A stretch of 64,000 nt of DNA, taken from positions 3,720,001 through 3,784,000 of the forward strand of contig CM065323.1 in assembly GCA_033032175.1 (NCBI GenBank). The letters run 5' to 3'. Made by a program: the position numbers and the translations under genes. A model generated the notes under the pieces. The model was not told the DNA's origin. It worked only from the letters and a program-made list of their open reading frames with translations, and searched no databases. Shown piece after piece: positions 11,084 to 21,303 of the stretch. This stretch comes from Saturnia japonica (lineage: Eukaryota > Arthropoda > Insecta > Lepidoptera > Saturniidae). Numbering within the stretch: the stretch's first letter is position 1; the number at the start of each line of letters is the position of its first letter.

Positions 11084-11087
<4 letters not shown>
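10885..11087 (-). repeat. BEL 5' LTR, promoter-distal piece
   Basis: This 203-bp piece is the left part (3' end on the coding strand) of the interrupted LTR and carries the extra 4 bp relative to 6243-6827. It ends with the first copy of the 12-bp Jockey target duplication, at 11076-11087. Confidence 0.9.
11076..11087. repeat. Left 12-bp target-site duplication of Jockey insertion
   Basis: 'cgcagtactgcc' is repeated exactly at 17271-17282. The uninterrupted LTR at 6430-6441 has it once. Confidence 0.92.

Positions 11088-11114
<27 letters not shown>
11088..11114 (-). other. Poly(A) tail of Jockey-type element
   Basis: 27 consecutive T on the plus strand, between the target duplication and the 3' UTR end 'agaactgactacact'. 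It is the A tail used for target-primed reverse transcription. Confidence 0.9.
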
Positions 11115-11118
<4 letters not shown>

Positions 11119-11638
11119 CTGACTACACTGTTAGCCTTAGGGGCCCTATCGTCAAACAGAGCCGCTGCGGCTTTTACAGCTTCACCGGACTTGGGGGCGA
11201 GCGCTTAGGGCACTCAGCCGCGAAAGTTTGTGACGACCCGCACGAGGGTGCCAGAGTGGCCGAACCTCGGCTCGGGCGGTCGTCGCGAATGCGAAAAAGT
11301 CGCGATCTAACTAATTCCCTAATCTTAGGAGAATTCGAGCTAACTAATATATACTCATATGCACGTTCCCCTCCTCCTGGGAGGAAGGAGTGGACCATGC
11401 GTATGTGTATTTAATAATCGGAATGGTTTTTCTACACTAACTAGCGCAATAGTCTAACTAGCGCAAAAAAAGAAAAAAAAAGGTCCCTTACAGAACCTAT
11501 GTACCTGTGTGGTGTGCACGTGTGTGTGTTCATACGTGTGTAATGTTGTGTGTGGGTAACTAAGTGTTGCACGTATAGTGTCACTTTGTATCGCGCGGGC
11601 GGCTGCCTGACCCAAGGGCTTCACACCGAGGAACGGAC

Positions 11639-14541
11639 CTAGGCTTGGGTTGCCGCTAGAGAGGGTGGACGTGACGGGTGTGCGGGAGCGAAGTTGACCG
11701 CCCGTCCTCTGCGGAGAGAACGGTGGTTACGCGGGCGTGGGCGGTGGCACGCTCTGTTTGGAGAGACGGTGTCGGCGTAGAACGCGTTAGCTTTTTCGGT
11801 TTGGTCGGGCGGGTCAGTGAGTATATTACGCGGCCGGCGTTTTCTCCGGCAGGCGTTGGGGTCGGGAACATAAGAAGCTGCCGCTTTTATTAAGGGGTTC
11901 GCGTGGTTCGACGCGGTGTCGAAATACGAGCGAGAAAGGTGTTTGGCGTATGCATGTATCGAGGGAAGGTCCATATCTCTATGGAGATCCTCCATACGAA
12001 CAAACCAGGGGGCACCGGTAAGGCGGTGAAGAAACTTGTTCTGGATGGCTTGTAAGCGTTCCCAGTTATAACTTGGCATATGTGCGAACGCAACGCAGCT
12101 ATATGTCATGATCGGACGGATACACATCTTGTAGAGCGTAAGCTTGTGTCTCGTGGACATTTTGCTTGCAGCACATAACAGAGGATGCAGTCGGGCGAGG
12201 GTCCAGGAGGCCCTTTTCCTAACCAGATTGATGTGGCGTATAAAGGAGAGTCTACTGTCTAGGGTTACACCTAGATATTTGGTCGCCTTTTCCCAGGGAT
12301 CGGATTACCGAAGAGTTCAAGGGGATTGTCCTTGAGTTTTTGCGGTATCTGTGTGGCGGTTTGGTCGAAGAGCACCGCTGCGCTCTTCGTGGGGTTTATG
12401 GCTATTCGCCAGTCGTTAAACCACTTCCCGAGAGTGGTCACGGCTCTTTGGATCCTACATTTGAGGTTTCTCGTTTGCCTTTGAGAGGAGTATATGACTG
12501 TATCGTCAGCGTATAGACCTACTTCAACTTTCTCTTGAAGTTTTGGTAGGTCACTGACGTACAGATTGAAGAGGCTAGGTGCCAGGATGGAACCTTGGGG
12601 GACGCCTGAGCGTATGGGATGGGGTGTGGATAGTTCACCTTCCACTCTGTAGCGAAAGGTGCGGTCTTTGAGGTAATCGCGGATGATTTTGACTAATCTA
12701 TCGGGGACTTCGTGGGAGTACAGCTTATAGACTAATCCTTCGTGCCAGACCTTATCAAAGGCCTTGGCTACGTCGAAAAAGACTGCCAGCGTGCGACGGG
12801 GTTTGGATAACTCGGAAAAGTTAAACAGAATGTGCTCCGTGAGGCGGTGCACTTGATGAGTGCAAGAATGTCTAGCACGAAAACCGAATTGCTCAGGCGG
12901 GTAGAGGTTTTTCTCCTCTATTACGGATTTGAGACGGTTCAGGAGGATCCGCTCATAGATTTTACCTAGGGTATTGAGGAGACTGATAGGGCGGTAGCTG
13001 TCGGGAAGCGACGTGCTCTTGCCGGGCTTGTGAATACCTATGACAATGGCCGTTTTCCAGACGGCTGGAAAATGGCAGTTGGCTATGGCTACATTGAATA
13101 TGCAGACCAATAGAGCTATGAGGTGATCGGGAAGAAGTTTGAGTACTTCGTTCCTGATACCGTCGGGACCTGGTGACTTTCTGAGCTTAAGGCTTTTGAG
13201 AATGGCAGAGATTTCCTCAGAAGTGACTGGGGACAGGGATTCTGATGCCGGGGGCTTATTCAGCTCCTCCACGCGGGCTTCGATATCTCTGACTCGGTCG
13301 GTGTTCTTGACGCTGTTCGGGGAGCACTGGCTCTCCAAACAAGCGGCAAGGCACTCCGCCTTGTCGATGGTATCGAAAGCGGGTGTAGTGCCGGGACCCC
13401 TTTCGAGGGGGGGCATGCGAGGTTGGGTGTCTATTTTAAGGGCGTGGGCTACTTTCCAATAAGTCAGATGTGACGGCCTTAGCCCTTCGACTAAGGTGTC
13501 CCATCTGTGACTTTTGAGCTCGGTTATACGGGCTTTAACCGCTCTCTGAAGTGCGCGTAATCGTGCGCGGTTTGCATCGGTCGGATAAGAGTCATGCGCA
13601 CGAGTCGCAGCGTTCTTCTCCGTCAACAACGCTCGCACGTCGGCAGGGAGTACAAAGCGGCGATCGTTCGCCGCTTCGACCTCTCTCGAGGCCTCTCCGA
13701 TGCCGACTTGGAGGTGGTCAACTAGGGAGTCGATTGCGAGATCTACGTGCGCAACTGACTCCAACACGTCCGGGACCCTAACGAGACTGGGCGAGGACTG
13801 CCTATCCGCGAGGTAGTGTTTTAATTTTGCATAGTCAACCATTGTGACTGTAGGAGGGCTGGAGTCATCTAGTTGTCCTAGCTGTAGGATGACCGGGCGA
13901 TGGTCGGAGTCGAGTTCGTGTACAACCCGAATGAGTCGTACCTGAAGCGCGATATTTTTCAGGAGGGCTATGTCAAGCACTGTCGGTGTACAGTGATCTT
14001 GAAAGTGGGTGGGAGTGGGAGGCGCTATGACGTCAAAGTTTAACTCGTCCGACAACCCTTCGAGAATAACCCCATTGCTGGTGTCTCTCCAATTGTTGAA
14101 GGACGTGTGTCCACTGTTGAGGTCACCTGCGATAATGACCGATGTGCCGAGCGAGAGTAGCTTCTCTAGGTCAGACCTGAGAGGTACTTTCGTCGGTGAG
14201 AGGTACACAGATACGATCGTTATGGACGGATGATCGGTCATTCCTAGTCTACACACGGATACTTCCATATTGGTAAGTATCGGAGGATCTATCGGCATGC
14301 AATACAACGAGCGCTTGTAGTAAATGAGAGTGCCGCCCCCTCGGCCGTCGCGGTCATTTCTAACGATGTTATAGTTTGCGATACTCGGATTGCGTTTACC
14401 ACGCTTTAAGAGCGTTTCCTGTACTAAGAGAATGTCTATTTGGTGATCTTTAAGATAAGTCGCGACGAGATCACGCTGCGGATATAAGTTCCGCGCATTA
14501 AAGAAAGAGATGTTTAAACCTCTCGGCTTGAGTTTAGCCAT
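11639..14541 (-). pseudogene. Jockey-type ORF2: endonuclease and reverse transcriptase, one frameshift
   Basis: The start ATG (14541) overlaps the ORF1 stop in ATGGCTAA, suggesting reinitiation of translation. Residues 1-222 form an AP-like endonuclease (N15, E42, GDLNS at 139-143, SDHR at 212-215). RT motifs follow: AFFDVAKAFDKVW at about 587-599, SGVPQGS at 645-651 and LYADDT at 676-681. The frame breaks near residue 749 (about 12291-12296) by one missing base in a C run. The other frame then stays open without a gap to the stop at 11639, giving about 965 residues in all, the usual length for the clade. The enzyme nicks target DNA and copies its own RNA there. Apart from the shift I see no missing catalytic motif. 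Confidence 0.88.
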
Positions 14542-16354
14542 TGAGAGGCCTGAGGTTGGCGGCTTCGCGATCGAGACGCTGTAACGTCTCTATGAGCCGG
14601 GGAAAGGCAGCTATGGTTTCGACGAAACCGTACTGCTCCATATGGGCCTTGTATGCAAGGATTTCGCGTATCTCATGCTCACGAGTGAGCGATAACATAA
14701 GGTCATCCATTGTGGTGGCGCGGGACGCTGGAGCGCGTGGTGCTGGGGCGCGGGGCGCTGGAGCGCGGGGCGCAGGGATGTCCATAGCCATAAGGGGCTG
14801 CGGTTTGGGGCCCATGCGTTCTGAGTCGAACGCACGGGTTTGGGCTGCACCTGGGGTGCGGGGGGGCCTACGGTCGCCTGAGTGCGGCGGGGGGCAGGGA
14901 GGGACGGAAAGACCTCTGGATTGAGCAGAGGTTTCTGCGCCCGGGACCCTGAGGCGGGGGGTGCCCGCTGAGGGGCAGCCTGCCCAGGGCGGCGGGGGTG
15001 CATGGTGTGCGGGGCCTTGGGGCATCCGCGATAGTTCGCAGGATGTCCCTCCTCCCTGCATAGTACGCAGCTCGGGGGGGGTGTTAGAGTCACGCTGACG
15101 CGTGCACTCCCTGGTTGGGTGGTCTTCGAGGCACTTAACGCACCTCGGACGAAGGAAGCAGTTGCGGGCAGAGTGTCCGTACAACTGGCAGTTGTGGCAT
15201 TGGGAGGGCTTCGAATTTTTGTATGGAGGCTCTACGGTTATTCCGGAGAGCTCGCATACAACTTCCAAATTAAATATTTTTTTGCCCTCAGGCGTTTTAT
15301 CTAAAATTAACACGAGCATTGGAAGGGCTCGTTTCTCTTTATTATACATCCGATGTACCTCTCGGATGGGGAATTTTTGGGCTTCTATGGAGGCAAAGAC
15401 TTCCTCTGGTGATATTTCGACTGGGATGCGCCGAAGCACAACCCGTAGGACACGCTCCTCTTCGAGGGCGTAAGTGTAGTAGGGAATGTTCCTACTACGG
15501 AGGAGGGTGGTCAACTTGCGATGGCAGTTTGGTGTGCTCATCGTCAGGGAGATGCCTGTCGCGATATTACGCGCTTTAGTGTACCCTATCTTTAGCGTTT
15601 TAAGCTCATTGGTGAGCTTGGTCCAGACAGTTTTGTCGTGGATAATTATCGGAGGGGGTTTTTGCTTTTTCCCGACGACCGGTTCGTCGGTATTGGAGGA
15701 GGGTACGGGGGCGGCGGAGCCGTTCGTCGTTTTGGATGTTTTAGCCGCGTTTTCCTCAACGGGGCTATCACGGGGCGCGCGTTTGCGGGATTTGACGACC
15801 GTGAATTCGTCATTTTCCGCGGTAGGTTCGGTCGGGATTATGATTGGTTCCTGGAAGTGGAGCGAGAGTTCCATTTCCGAGGAAGGGGTTGGACTTACTG
15901 GTGCGTCCATCTCTGTTTCGACTGGAAGGGCCGAAAAAGAGTTGGACACCGATGTTGAATTTGCCGCGGGAGCAACGGGTTTAGCGGGGCGGCCATAGGG
16001 ACCGGGGGTAAAAGATCGCTGTTGCGATTTTGCTCGGGACTTAATGGGGGCGTGGCTCGCGCTTGCGAGGTTAGTGGGGTGGGGGTACTCGGTCACAGGG
16101 ATCGAGGCGGGTCGCGAGAAACCGGGAGGCGCGGCGGCGGGTGAGATCGCGGCGGAGGTGGAGGGGATGGCGTGCGCGGCATCCGCGCTCTGATTGGCCG
16201 ATGGCGGCCGCAGCGAGTCCGCCATCTGTGCCCTGCTAACATAGTCGCTGCTTTGCGCGGGCATATGCAGCGACATGTAATTAATAAGGCGCTGGTGTTC
16301 AGCTTCCAGCTGCCTAAAACGTGCTTCTAACTCGGCGTATTTTAAATCGGCCAT
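14534..16354 (-). pseudogene. Jockey-type ORF1: nucleic-acid-binding protein, double frameshift
   Basis: I take the ATG at 16354 (MADLKYAELEARF); the upstream GTG at 16396 is in frame but less likely. There is an N-terminal coiled coil (residues 5-30), a long Pro/Ala/Ser-rich linker, an RRM-like region around 280-370, and zinc knuckles starting at about 386 (CHNCQLYGHSARNC) and 405 (CVKCLEDHPTREC). The third knuckle (CVLCREEGHPANYRGC) is in another frame. The shift is at the 8-G run 15074-15081 (plus strand), and the original frame returns near the 7-G run 14860-14866. Two opposite homopolymer indels thus scramble about 70 residues while leaving the ends in frame. Such proteins coat the element RNA as a ribonucleoprotein. 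The GC content is far above that of the surroundings. Confidence 0.85.
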
Positions 16355-17270
16355 CGCGGTGGCGGTTTGGAGGTCGGGGGAGTGAATTTTATTCACCTCC
16401 CTGCCTGGAGGGCAGGGGGGTACGCCGAATGAATTTAACGGGCTATCCGAGCCCGGAGCAATGAGACCTGTGTGTCACGGTGTAATGAAACACAGGAAAA
16501 GGACCTATCGTTTCCCTAGGGGAGTCCCTAGCAGTCTTGTGGCAGAGGACGCAGGCCGGTATATACCGTGGCTCCGCCCAAACAACCACAAGGATGGATG
16601 GTAAGGATAGGAAGGGTTGGGTAGGAGACACCTGGGGCTTAACTATGCAAAAAGGCAAAGGCTAAGATTCCCAGGCCCGTCCGAGTTATCGTTTACCTCA
16701 GAAGGAAGTAACCGGAGAGCGCTCGGGTCACGCCCCGTTCGTCTTCGTTAGCACCGTTAGGTATCCGACGAACGACCACTAAACCGTGGATTTGCGTGTC
16801 TTTAGAAACAGGATTTCGCGCTGAAAAGCGCGTTTATTGTCGTACTGACAAGTACGGTTTTTTCGTGTGCACCGAAGTGCTACACGAAATGTGCGAGCGA
16901 GACGGCGCTATGCGCGCAACGAGTACCTAGATACTCGCTACACAACAATAACACCGACCTCGCTATAACACGCGGTATGAATCGCTTAAGAACTAGCTTA
17001 AGACTGTGTGTTTTGAACCGGCAGGCCTAGGACCGGGTCCGTTGATCAAAACAAACAAGTCGTACACTAGTACAAGCAGAGCGTGAATGAAATGGCTTAA
17101 AAAACTAGCTTTACACTGTGTACTCTGAACCGGCAGGCCTAGGACCGGGTCCGTGGATCAGAGCAAACAAGTTTAACACTAATTTAAGCAGAATGCGATA
17201 ATTCGGAAAGCGATCGAGAGCGCGAGCGGACACGTCCGTTCACGTCAGCGGTCGAAATCGGAATCCTTCC
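16355..17270 (-). promoter_or_regulatory. 5' UTR and internal promoter region of Jockey-type element
   Basis: About 900 bp of GC-rich non-coding sequence precede ORF1. It contains the tandem repeat at 16977-17198 and reaches the exact 5' end at 17270, so the element is not 5'-truncated. Jockey-like elements use an internal, downstream promoter; I cannot place the core elements. Confidence 0.6.
16977..17198 (-). repeat. Two tandem monomers of about 111 bp in the 5' UTR
   Basis: The block 'gaaccggcaggcctagga' at 17015 recurs at 17127. Each monomer also has 'actagctt', 'actgtgt', a 'gatca-a-caaacaagt' segment and an 'aagcagag/aagcagaa' end. The copies differ at many positions, so the duplication is not recent. 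Tandem 5' UTR monomers are known to carry promoter activity in several LINE families. Confidence 0.85.
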
Positions 17271-17282
17271 CGCAGTACTGCC
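17271..17282. repeat. Right 12-bp target-site duplication of Jockey insertion
   Basis: Second exact copy of 'cgcagtactgcc'; the LTR continues after it as in 6442 onward. Confidence 0.92.
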
Positions 17283-17668
17283 GCCCTCTCCGCTATATTT
17301 AACCTCGCCCTTTGCCTCGCAACCGGTAGTGCGATGGATTCCGTGCGGGGCGTCGCTCAGCCAATGAGCGCGCACGCCCTGTGTGCGCGCTCTCGGCAGT
17401 ACTATGAGTCACCATGCCAGATGTTCCGAGTCTGGCATGGTTCATCCTTACAACTAGTGAAATTTATACATTTAAACTTACAACTAGCTATATTCTTATT
17501 CTAATCGTTTTAAAATACACATATTCACACATATTCAGTTCATATTATTATATCTATTCCTAACACGTATTTATAAACCTTATTCCTAACACGTATTATT
17601 TCATTTACTTGTTCATTTTATACTATTAGACTATCGTTATTCGCTCGCCCTGCTCGCTGTCCGCAACA
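17283..17668 (-). repeat. BEL 5' LTR, promoter-proximal piece
   Basis: 386 bp matching 6442-6827. It includes the hairpin at 17412-17440 and a TATA-like GGTTAAATATAGC on the coding strand near 17292-17304. Because of the Jockey insertion, transcription started here would run into the Jockey 5' end rather than into gag. Confidence 0.88.
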
Positions 17669-17673
17669 ATATT
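17669..17673. repeat. Right 5-bp target-site duplication of BEL element
   Basis: 'atatt', identical to 6238-6242. Confidence 0.75.
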
Positions 17674-17899
17674 AATATTGTTCTTCAGAGTTAGATGACC
17701 GATGATAAAGTTTTATGTAATTTATTATATGCCTTAGAAATTCTATTAATTGGACAGAAGAAACTTAAATTTGTAAAGGAGTGACAGATGTAAAACAAGA
17801 CGTATTTATTAGATCTGGGAAGCTTAACGGGAATATTAATTTTGAATTTATTTATGATTTGTGGAAAATTTATCATTTCATTGATCAGTTTCTACCTAT

Positions 17900-18115
17900 T
17901 GGTAAGCAGCCTCCGTAGCCTATGTACGCTTGTAATACCATGGATATCACTATTAGTGCATTACCGACTTAGAACCCCCTACCCGAAGGAGCTCTGGAAA
18001 CCTTACTCAACGCAGGAACACAACACAAAGTTATTTGGCTGCGATCTTCTGTAGGGTGGAGGTATTCCACCAGTTGGGATGTCCTAAGTAGCGAGAAATC
18101 TCCAAAGAAAAATTT
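17900..18115 (+). repeat. Fragment of a dispersed retroposon ('ggtaagcagcctccgtagcc')
   Basis: The block 'ggtaagcagcctccgtagcc' followed by 'acttagaaccccctacccg' and 'caacgcaggaacacaacac' resembles a 3' repeat common in moths and butterflies. A related 'gatggtaagct' block occurs at 33370. It is non-coding; the family assignment is from memory of similar sequences and not verified. Confidence 0.4.
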
Positions 18116-18949
18116 CTGTATCGAGAGATAAAAAGAGCTGTATGCTATGGTTTCAACTCAATATTTTCCTTCACTAAAAACTCAAACTCGTATATAAATT
18201 TAAATTAATAATAATAATAGTATAATTTGGCTAAATACTTTTTCAATTCTAATTGTTTGTTTTGCTGAATCCAAAAATGTTATTTAAATAGCGTTCGTTT
18301 AAGGAATGCTGTACGTGACTAGTCAAGCCGATGTGGGATTGACAGCTACGTCTGCACCCAGGACATCCGAAATTAATTCTTGGAGCGTTCCGGGGATTAG
18401 CTACGGCGTATTGATGACGTATATCGCACCTACTCTGTTATTGTAGGCGTCTATTATTATAATATTATGATCTACTAGGGTTTGCTCTAAGTGGAGTAGA
18501 GCAGTCATGCTTAAGGATTTGGCCTTAATCGACATGACGGGGGAGCAGGGAAGCAATCGTAGTTAGCTTAAGACTTTAAACTATCACGTTCGAATGTAAT
18601 AGATCCATCCAGTTTTGTAGAATAAGTAAGATTTGTAGCAAATACATTTACATAGTAACATATATATGTATTTATAGTATCATATAGTATAAATTTTTAG
18701 AAGTTATTGATTAAAACTGCCAATAATTTAATAATAATCACAACCTGTCAATATCTAACTGCTGGGTAAAGCCTCTTCCCGAGAGAATGCACAAAAATCA
18801 ACACAACGTATTGGGTAACGTTTAGAAATCTATAGTTCTGTATTTTTCAATTTGAGCAGATTGCCTCGAGATTAAAGCTATATAATATTGAAAGAAAAAA
18901 ATAACACAAAATAAATTTAAAGTAATAATACAAATTATCTGTACATATA
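18116..18949. other. No gene; small higher-GC patch at 18300-18570
   Basis: Most of the stretch is AT-rich. The part 18300-18570 is richer in GC and has broken reading frames on both strands, so it may be an old coding or transposon remnant. I could not assign it. Confidence 0.35.
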
Positions 18950-19312
18950 TTAATTAATACGTGAAGCAAAAGCTTTCAGTAACTTTTTAAGCGTATTGCT
19001 TGCACGGAAGACTGTGAGATTTGGCAAGGTTAAAGTTTATATGGAGATGGAGTGCAGAAAGCTAAAATTTATCTATAATATCTGTTACTAATATATTCAA
19101 TTAAATAAATTAATACTGCGAATCCTAACCCGATCAGTGCCATTGAACTTAGACCCCTCAAAATATTGATATTGTCACTCAATGAAAAGTGACAGCAAGT
19201 GATGTAGATAATACTCATTGTTTACGTTCATGAATACTGCAAATGTCAAACAGAAAATAGTCTATGATCAAAAAGTTGCTGGTCGAATTTCGACCTTAGG
19301 GCGACCGCTAGT
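18950..19312 (-). repeat. Dispersed repeat copy A, inverted partner at 40848-41172
   Basis: Reverse-complement matching to 40848-41172 is continuous: 'cgtgaagcaaaagcttt', 'gcacggaagactgtg', 'ctgcgaatcctaacc', 'tgatcaaaaagt', and 'cgaccttagg...ctagt' at the end. The family head 'actagcg-tcgcc' also resembles 46556. It is non-coding. Confidence 0.75.
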
Positions 19313-19593
19313 TTTTATGAAAACAAATAATCAGCTTGCGCCTAGGGTGATAAAATATTGAAAACAACAATGTAAGTTTAAAACAGTTTTACTTTAAGAT
19401 TGCGCTCGAAGTTGTAATGTGTGGATTCACGCTCGAAATTTCTTGTACAGTTGTGGTTATATTGTCGAGTTTTGAGCAAAACTAAGCTTATTGCTGTCTT
19501 TCGCTGATGGGTTAAGTAATTGTTGGTCAGTATTGGGTTCATGTTCTAAGTGAAGTGAAGTAATGTAAATTAAAATTACAATTTTGTTTCTTA

Positions 19594-19890
19594 TTACAAG
19601 CTTTTATTTAACTTGCTTTGTTAGTATGGGTCAAATCTTGCAACCGAATTTTAAAACGGTTATCCCCAACCAATTGAACTGAAATTTAGCATACTCGTTT
19701 AGTTTGGATGACAATGCACTGTTAGCTAAGTAACTTCATTCTTAATCCAATATGGTGGACTCCAAAAGATTGCAGATCAGTTACTTTTCATGCACCACCA
19801 TGATATGGATATCAAATGACAGGGTTTGCTGAGATAAATACGAAAATAAAATTAGTACAACTGATGTATCAAATAAAAACTTATTTTAGA
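19594..19890 (+). repeat. Inverted repeat arm 1
   Basis: Matches the reverse complement of 21030-21303, with blocks such as 'ttagtatgggtcaaatctt', 'caatgcactgttagctaag', 'ccaatatggtggac' and 'agggtttg-tgaga'. The arms face outward with 'acaagcttttatt' at the outer ends and lie 1.1 kb apart, with the minisatellite between them. Confidence 0.75.
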
Positions 19891-20142
19891 AAAGTTTTTC
19901 TTTTTGGTAATAATTTTATGTTGTTACGAGCTCTATGACAATTAAATGCATTGTAACATAACAATTTGGGTTCGAGGCTCACCTTTACGTGAGAAGTCAC
20001 GGTACCTATACACTTCTATTGGAACAATGGAAAAGTCAACAAATAAACGAAACAAACAAAACAATAAAAGCTTTTAGTAATTATTCGCCTATTGAAAAAC
20101 ATAATCTTCTTTACCTTTACAACAGGATGGTCAGATGAATAT

Positions 20143-20500
20143 CAGTTGAACAGGTGAACATACAGTTGAACAGGTGAATGTATAGTTGAAAAAGTGAATA
20201 TACAGTTGAACAGATGAACATACTGTTGAACAGGTGAATATGCAGTTGAAAAGGTGAACATACTGTAGAACAGGTGAATATACAGTTGAAAAAGTGAATA
20301 TACAGTTGAACAGGTGAATATACAGTTGAACAGGAGAACATACAGTTGAACAGGTGAATATACAGTTGAACAGGAGAACATACAGTTGAACAGGTGAATA
20401 TACAGTTGAACAGGAGAACATACAGTTGAACAGGTGAATATACAGTTGAAAAAGTGAATATACAGTTGAACTGGTGAACATACAGGTAAACAGGTGAACG
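20143..20500. repeat. Minisatellite, 20-bp unit, about 18 copies
   Basis: The consensus 'ttgaacaggtgaatatacag' repeats with an exact 20-bp period. Variants (aaagtg, caggag, aaca/aata) alternate in the middle, giving a 40-bp higher-order period around 20331-20450. A 20-bp unit is not a multiple of three, so the array is open in several frames at once. The 126-169-codon frames on the minus strand are a by-product and not genes. Confidence 0.95.
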
Positions 20501-21029
20501 TCGAAGCGACCACCGGTAACAATCTTCGAGGGAACTTGGAATAAGTGAACAGTGTGATTAAATATTACCGCAGTGTGGTACGGTACGATAAGTTTTTTAC
20601 CAAAGAGCGTTATTGATATCTTTTTAATACACTCGCACATCGCTTTATTCGACTTTTATATGAACTCTGTAATGAACATAAGCATTCGGTGAAGCATACC
20701 CTCTTGATAAAATATAGCACGGTGGTTGGGCTTTCTCTAGTCCTCTCTTACCTAACAGCCATCTTTCAAGTGAAAATCTGTCACACAACTGCATTTGAAT
20801 ATCCTTTTTTGGCTTAGCGTGTTTTCACCTACATCGTCTTTTAAATCTTTAAACATACCTACTAACCATAATTATTAAATTAATAAAAAAAAGTTTTTTT
20901 AAATAAGCTTTTATTTAATTTAACAATAATTTTAAAAACTTATGACGCCCAAGAATTTTTCTGAATTTCACTTTCTCCGGTTTTATTTGCGCTGATAGCT
21001 TTTAAATTATAGCATGAAAGCTTGTTTTT

Positions 21030-21303
21030 AAAAGTTTTTTTTAATTATTAGTTTTCGTATTCTTCTCAACAAACCCTTTCATATAATACCAATGTCATGG
21101 GGGTGCATGAAAAGTAAACGATCTGTAATCTTTGGGTGTCCACCATATTGGATTTTGAATGAAGTCACTTAGCTAACAGTGCATTATCATCCAAACTAAA
21201 AGTGTACGAGAAATTTCAGCTTAATCAGTTGGGGACATTCATTTTAAATTCAGTTTAAAGATTTGACCCATACTAACAAAGCAAAATAAATAAAAGCTTG
21301 TAA
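21030..21303 (-). repeat. Inverted repeat arm 2
   Basis: Reverse complement of 19594-19890, about 80-85% alike by eye. The two copies may be independent insertions in opposite orientation or the ends of one foldback-type element. Confidence 0.75.

Larger units (their letters stand above)
11088..17270 (-). mobile_element. Full-length Jockey-clade non-LTR retrotransposon, 6.2 kb
   Basis: The insertion is flanked by 12-bp duplications and ends, on its coding strand, in 27 A residues (11088-11114 as T). It contains a 5' UTR with a tandem repeat, ORF1 with CCHC knuckles, ORF2 with an AP-type endonuclease and reverse transcriptase, and a 520-bp 3' UTR. ORF1 and ORF2 overlap by 8 bases. This is the layout of Jockey-clade elements. 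The long A tail and exact duplications point to a recent insertion. Three single-base frame breaks are present, all next to C/G homopolymers, so the copy may be nearly intact or the breaks may be assembly errors. Short 3' tails of the same family lie at 25036, 40386, 56326 and 56520. Confidence 0.92.
6243..17668 (-). mobile_element. BEL/Pao LTR retrotransposon with a nested Jockey insertion
   Basis: Two LTRs (6243-6827, and 10885-11087 plus 17283-17668) bound a minus-strand coding region with the BEL/Pao order gag, aspartic protease, reverse transcriptase, integrase C-terminus. On the coding strand the LTR starts TGTTGCGG and ends CACAATA. Without the nested 6.2-kb element and the second target copy the provirus is about 5.2 kb, short for BEL, because pol has an internal deletion near 7536. 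The 5-bp duplication 'atatt' is intact. The LTRs differ by one 4-bp insertion and, by eye, one base, so the insertion is young. It cannot transpose alone: RNase H and the first half of integrase are missing, and the 5' LTR is interrupted. Confidence 0.9.

Noticed and set aside
11088..11114. Poly-T run as a polymerase III terminator
   Set aside because: It is the A tail of the minus-strand Jockey-type element, next to its target duplication.
14611..15093. Separate 160-codon gene with a CCHC knuckle
   Set aside because: It is the middle of ORF1 in the shifted frame, not an independent gene.
12144..15998. Several plus-strand frames of 60-170 codons in the 12-16 kb region
   Set aside because: Antisense shadows of the GC-rich ORF1 and ORF2, which have clear motifs on the minus strand.
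20143..20500. CRISPR-like regular array
   Set aside because: There are no unique spacers; the 20-bp unit is head to tail, in an insect-like context.
20117..20640. Long minus-strand open frames (74-169 codons) with repeating 'FTCSTVYSPVQLY'-like protein
   Set aside because: They are translations of the 20-bp minisatellite in different frames; all frames are open because the unit has no stop on that strand.
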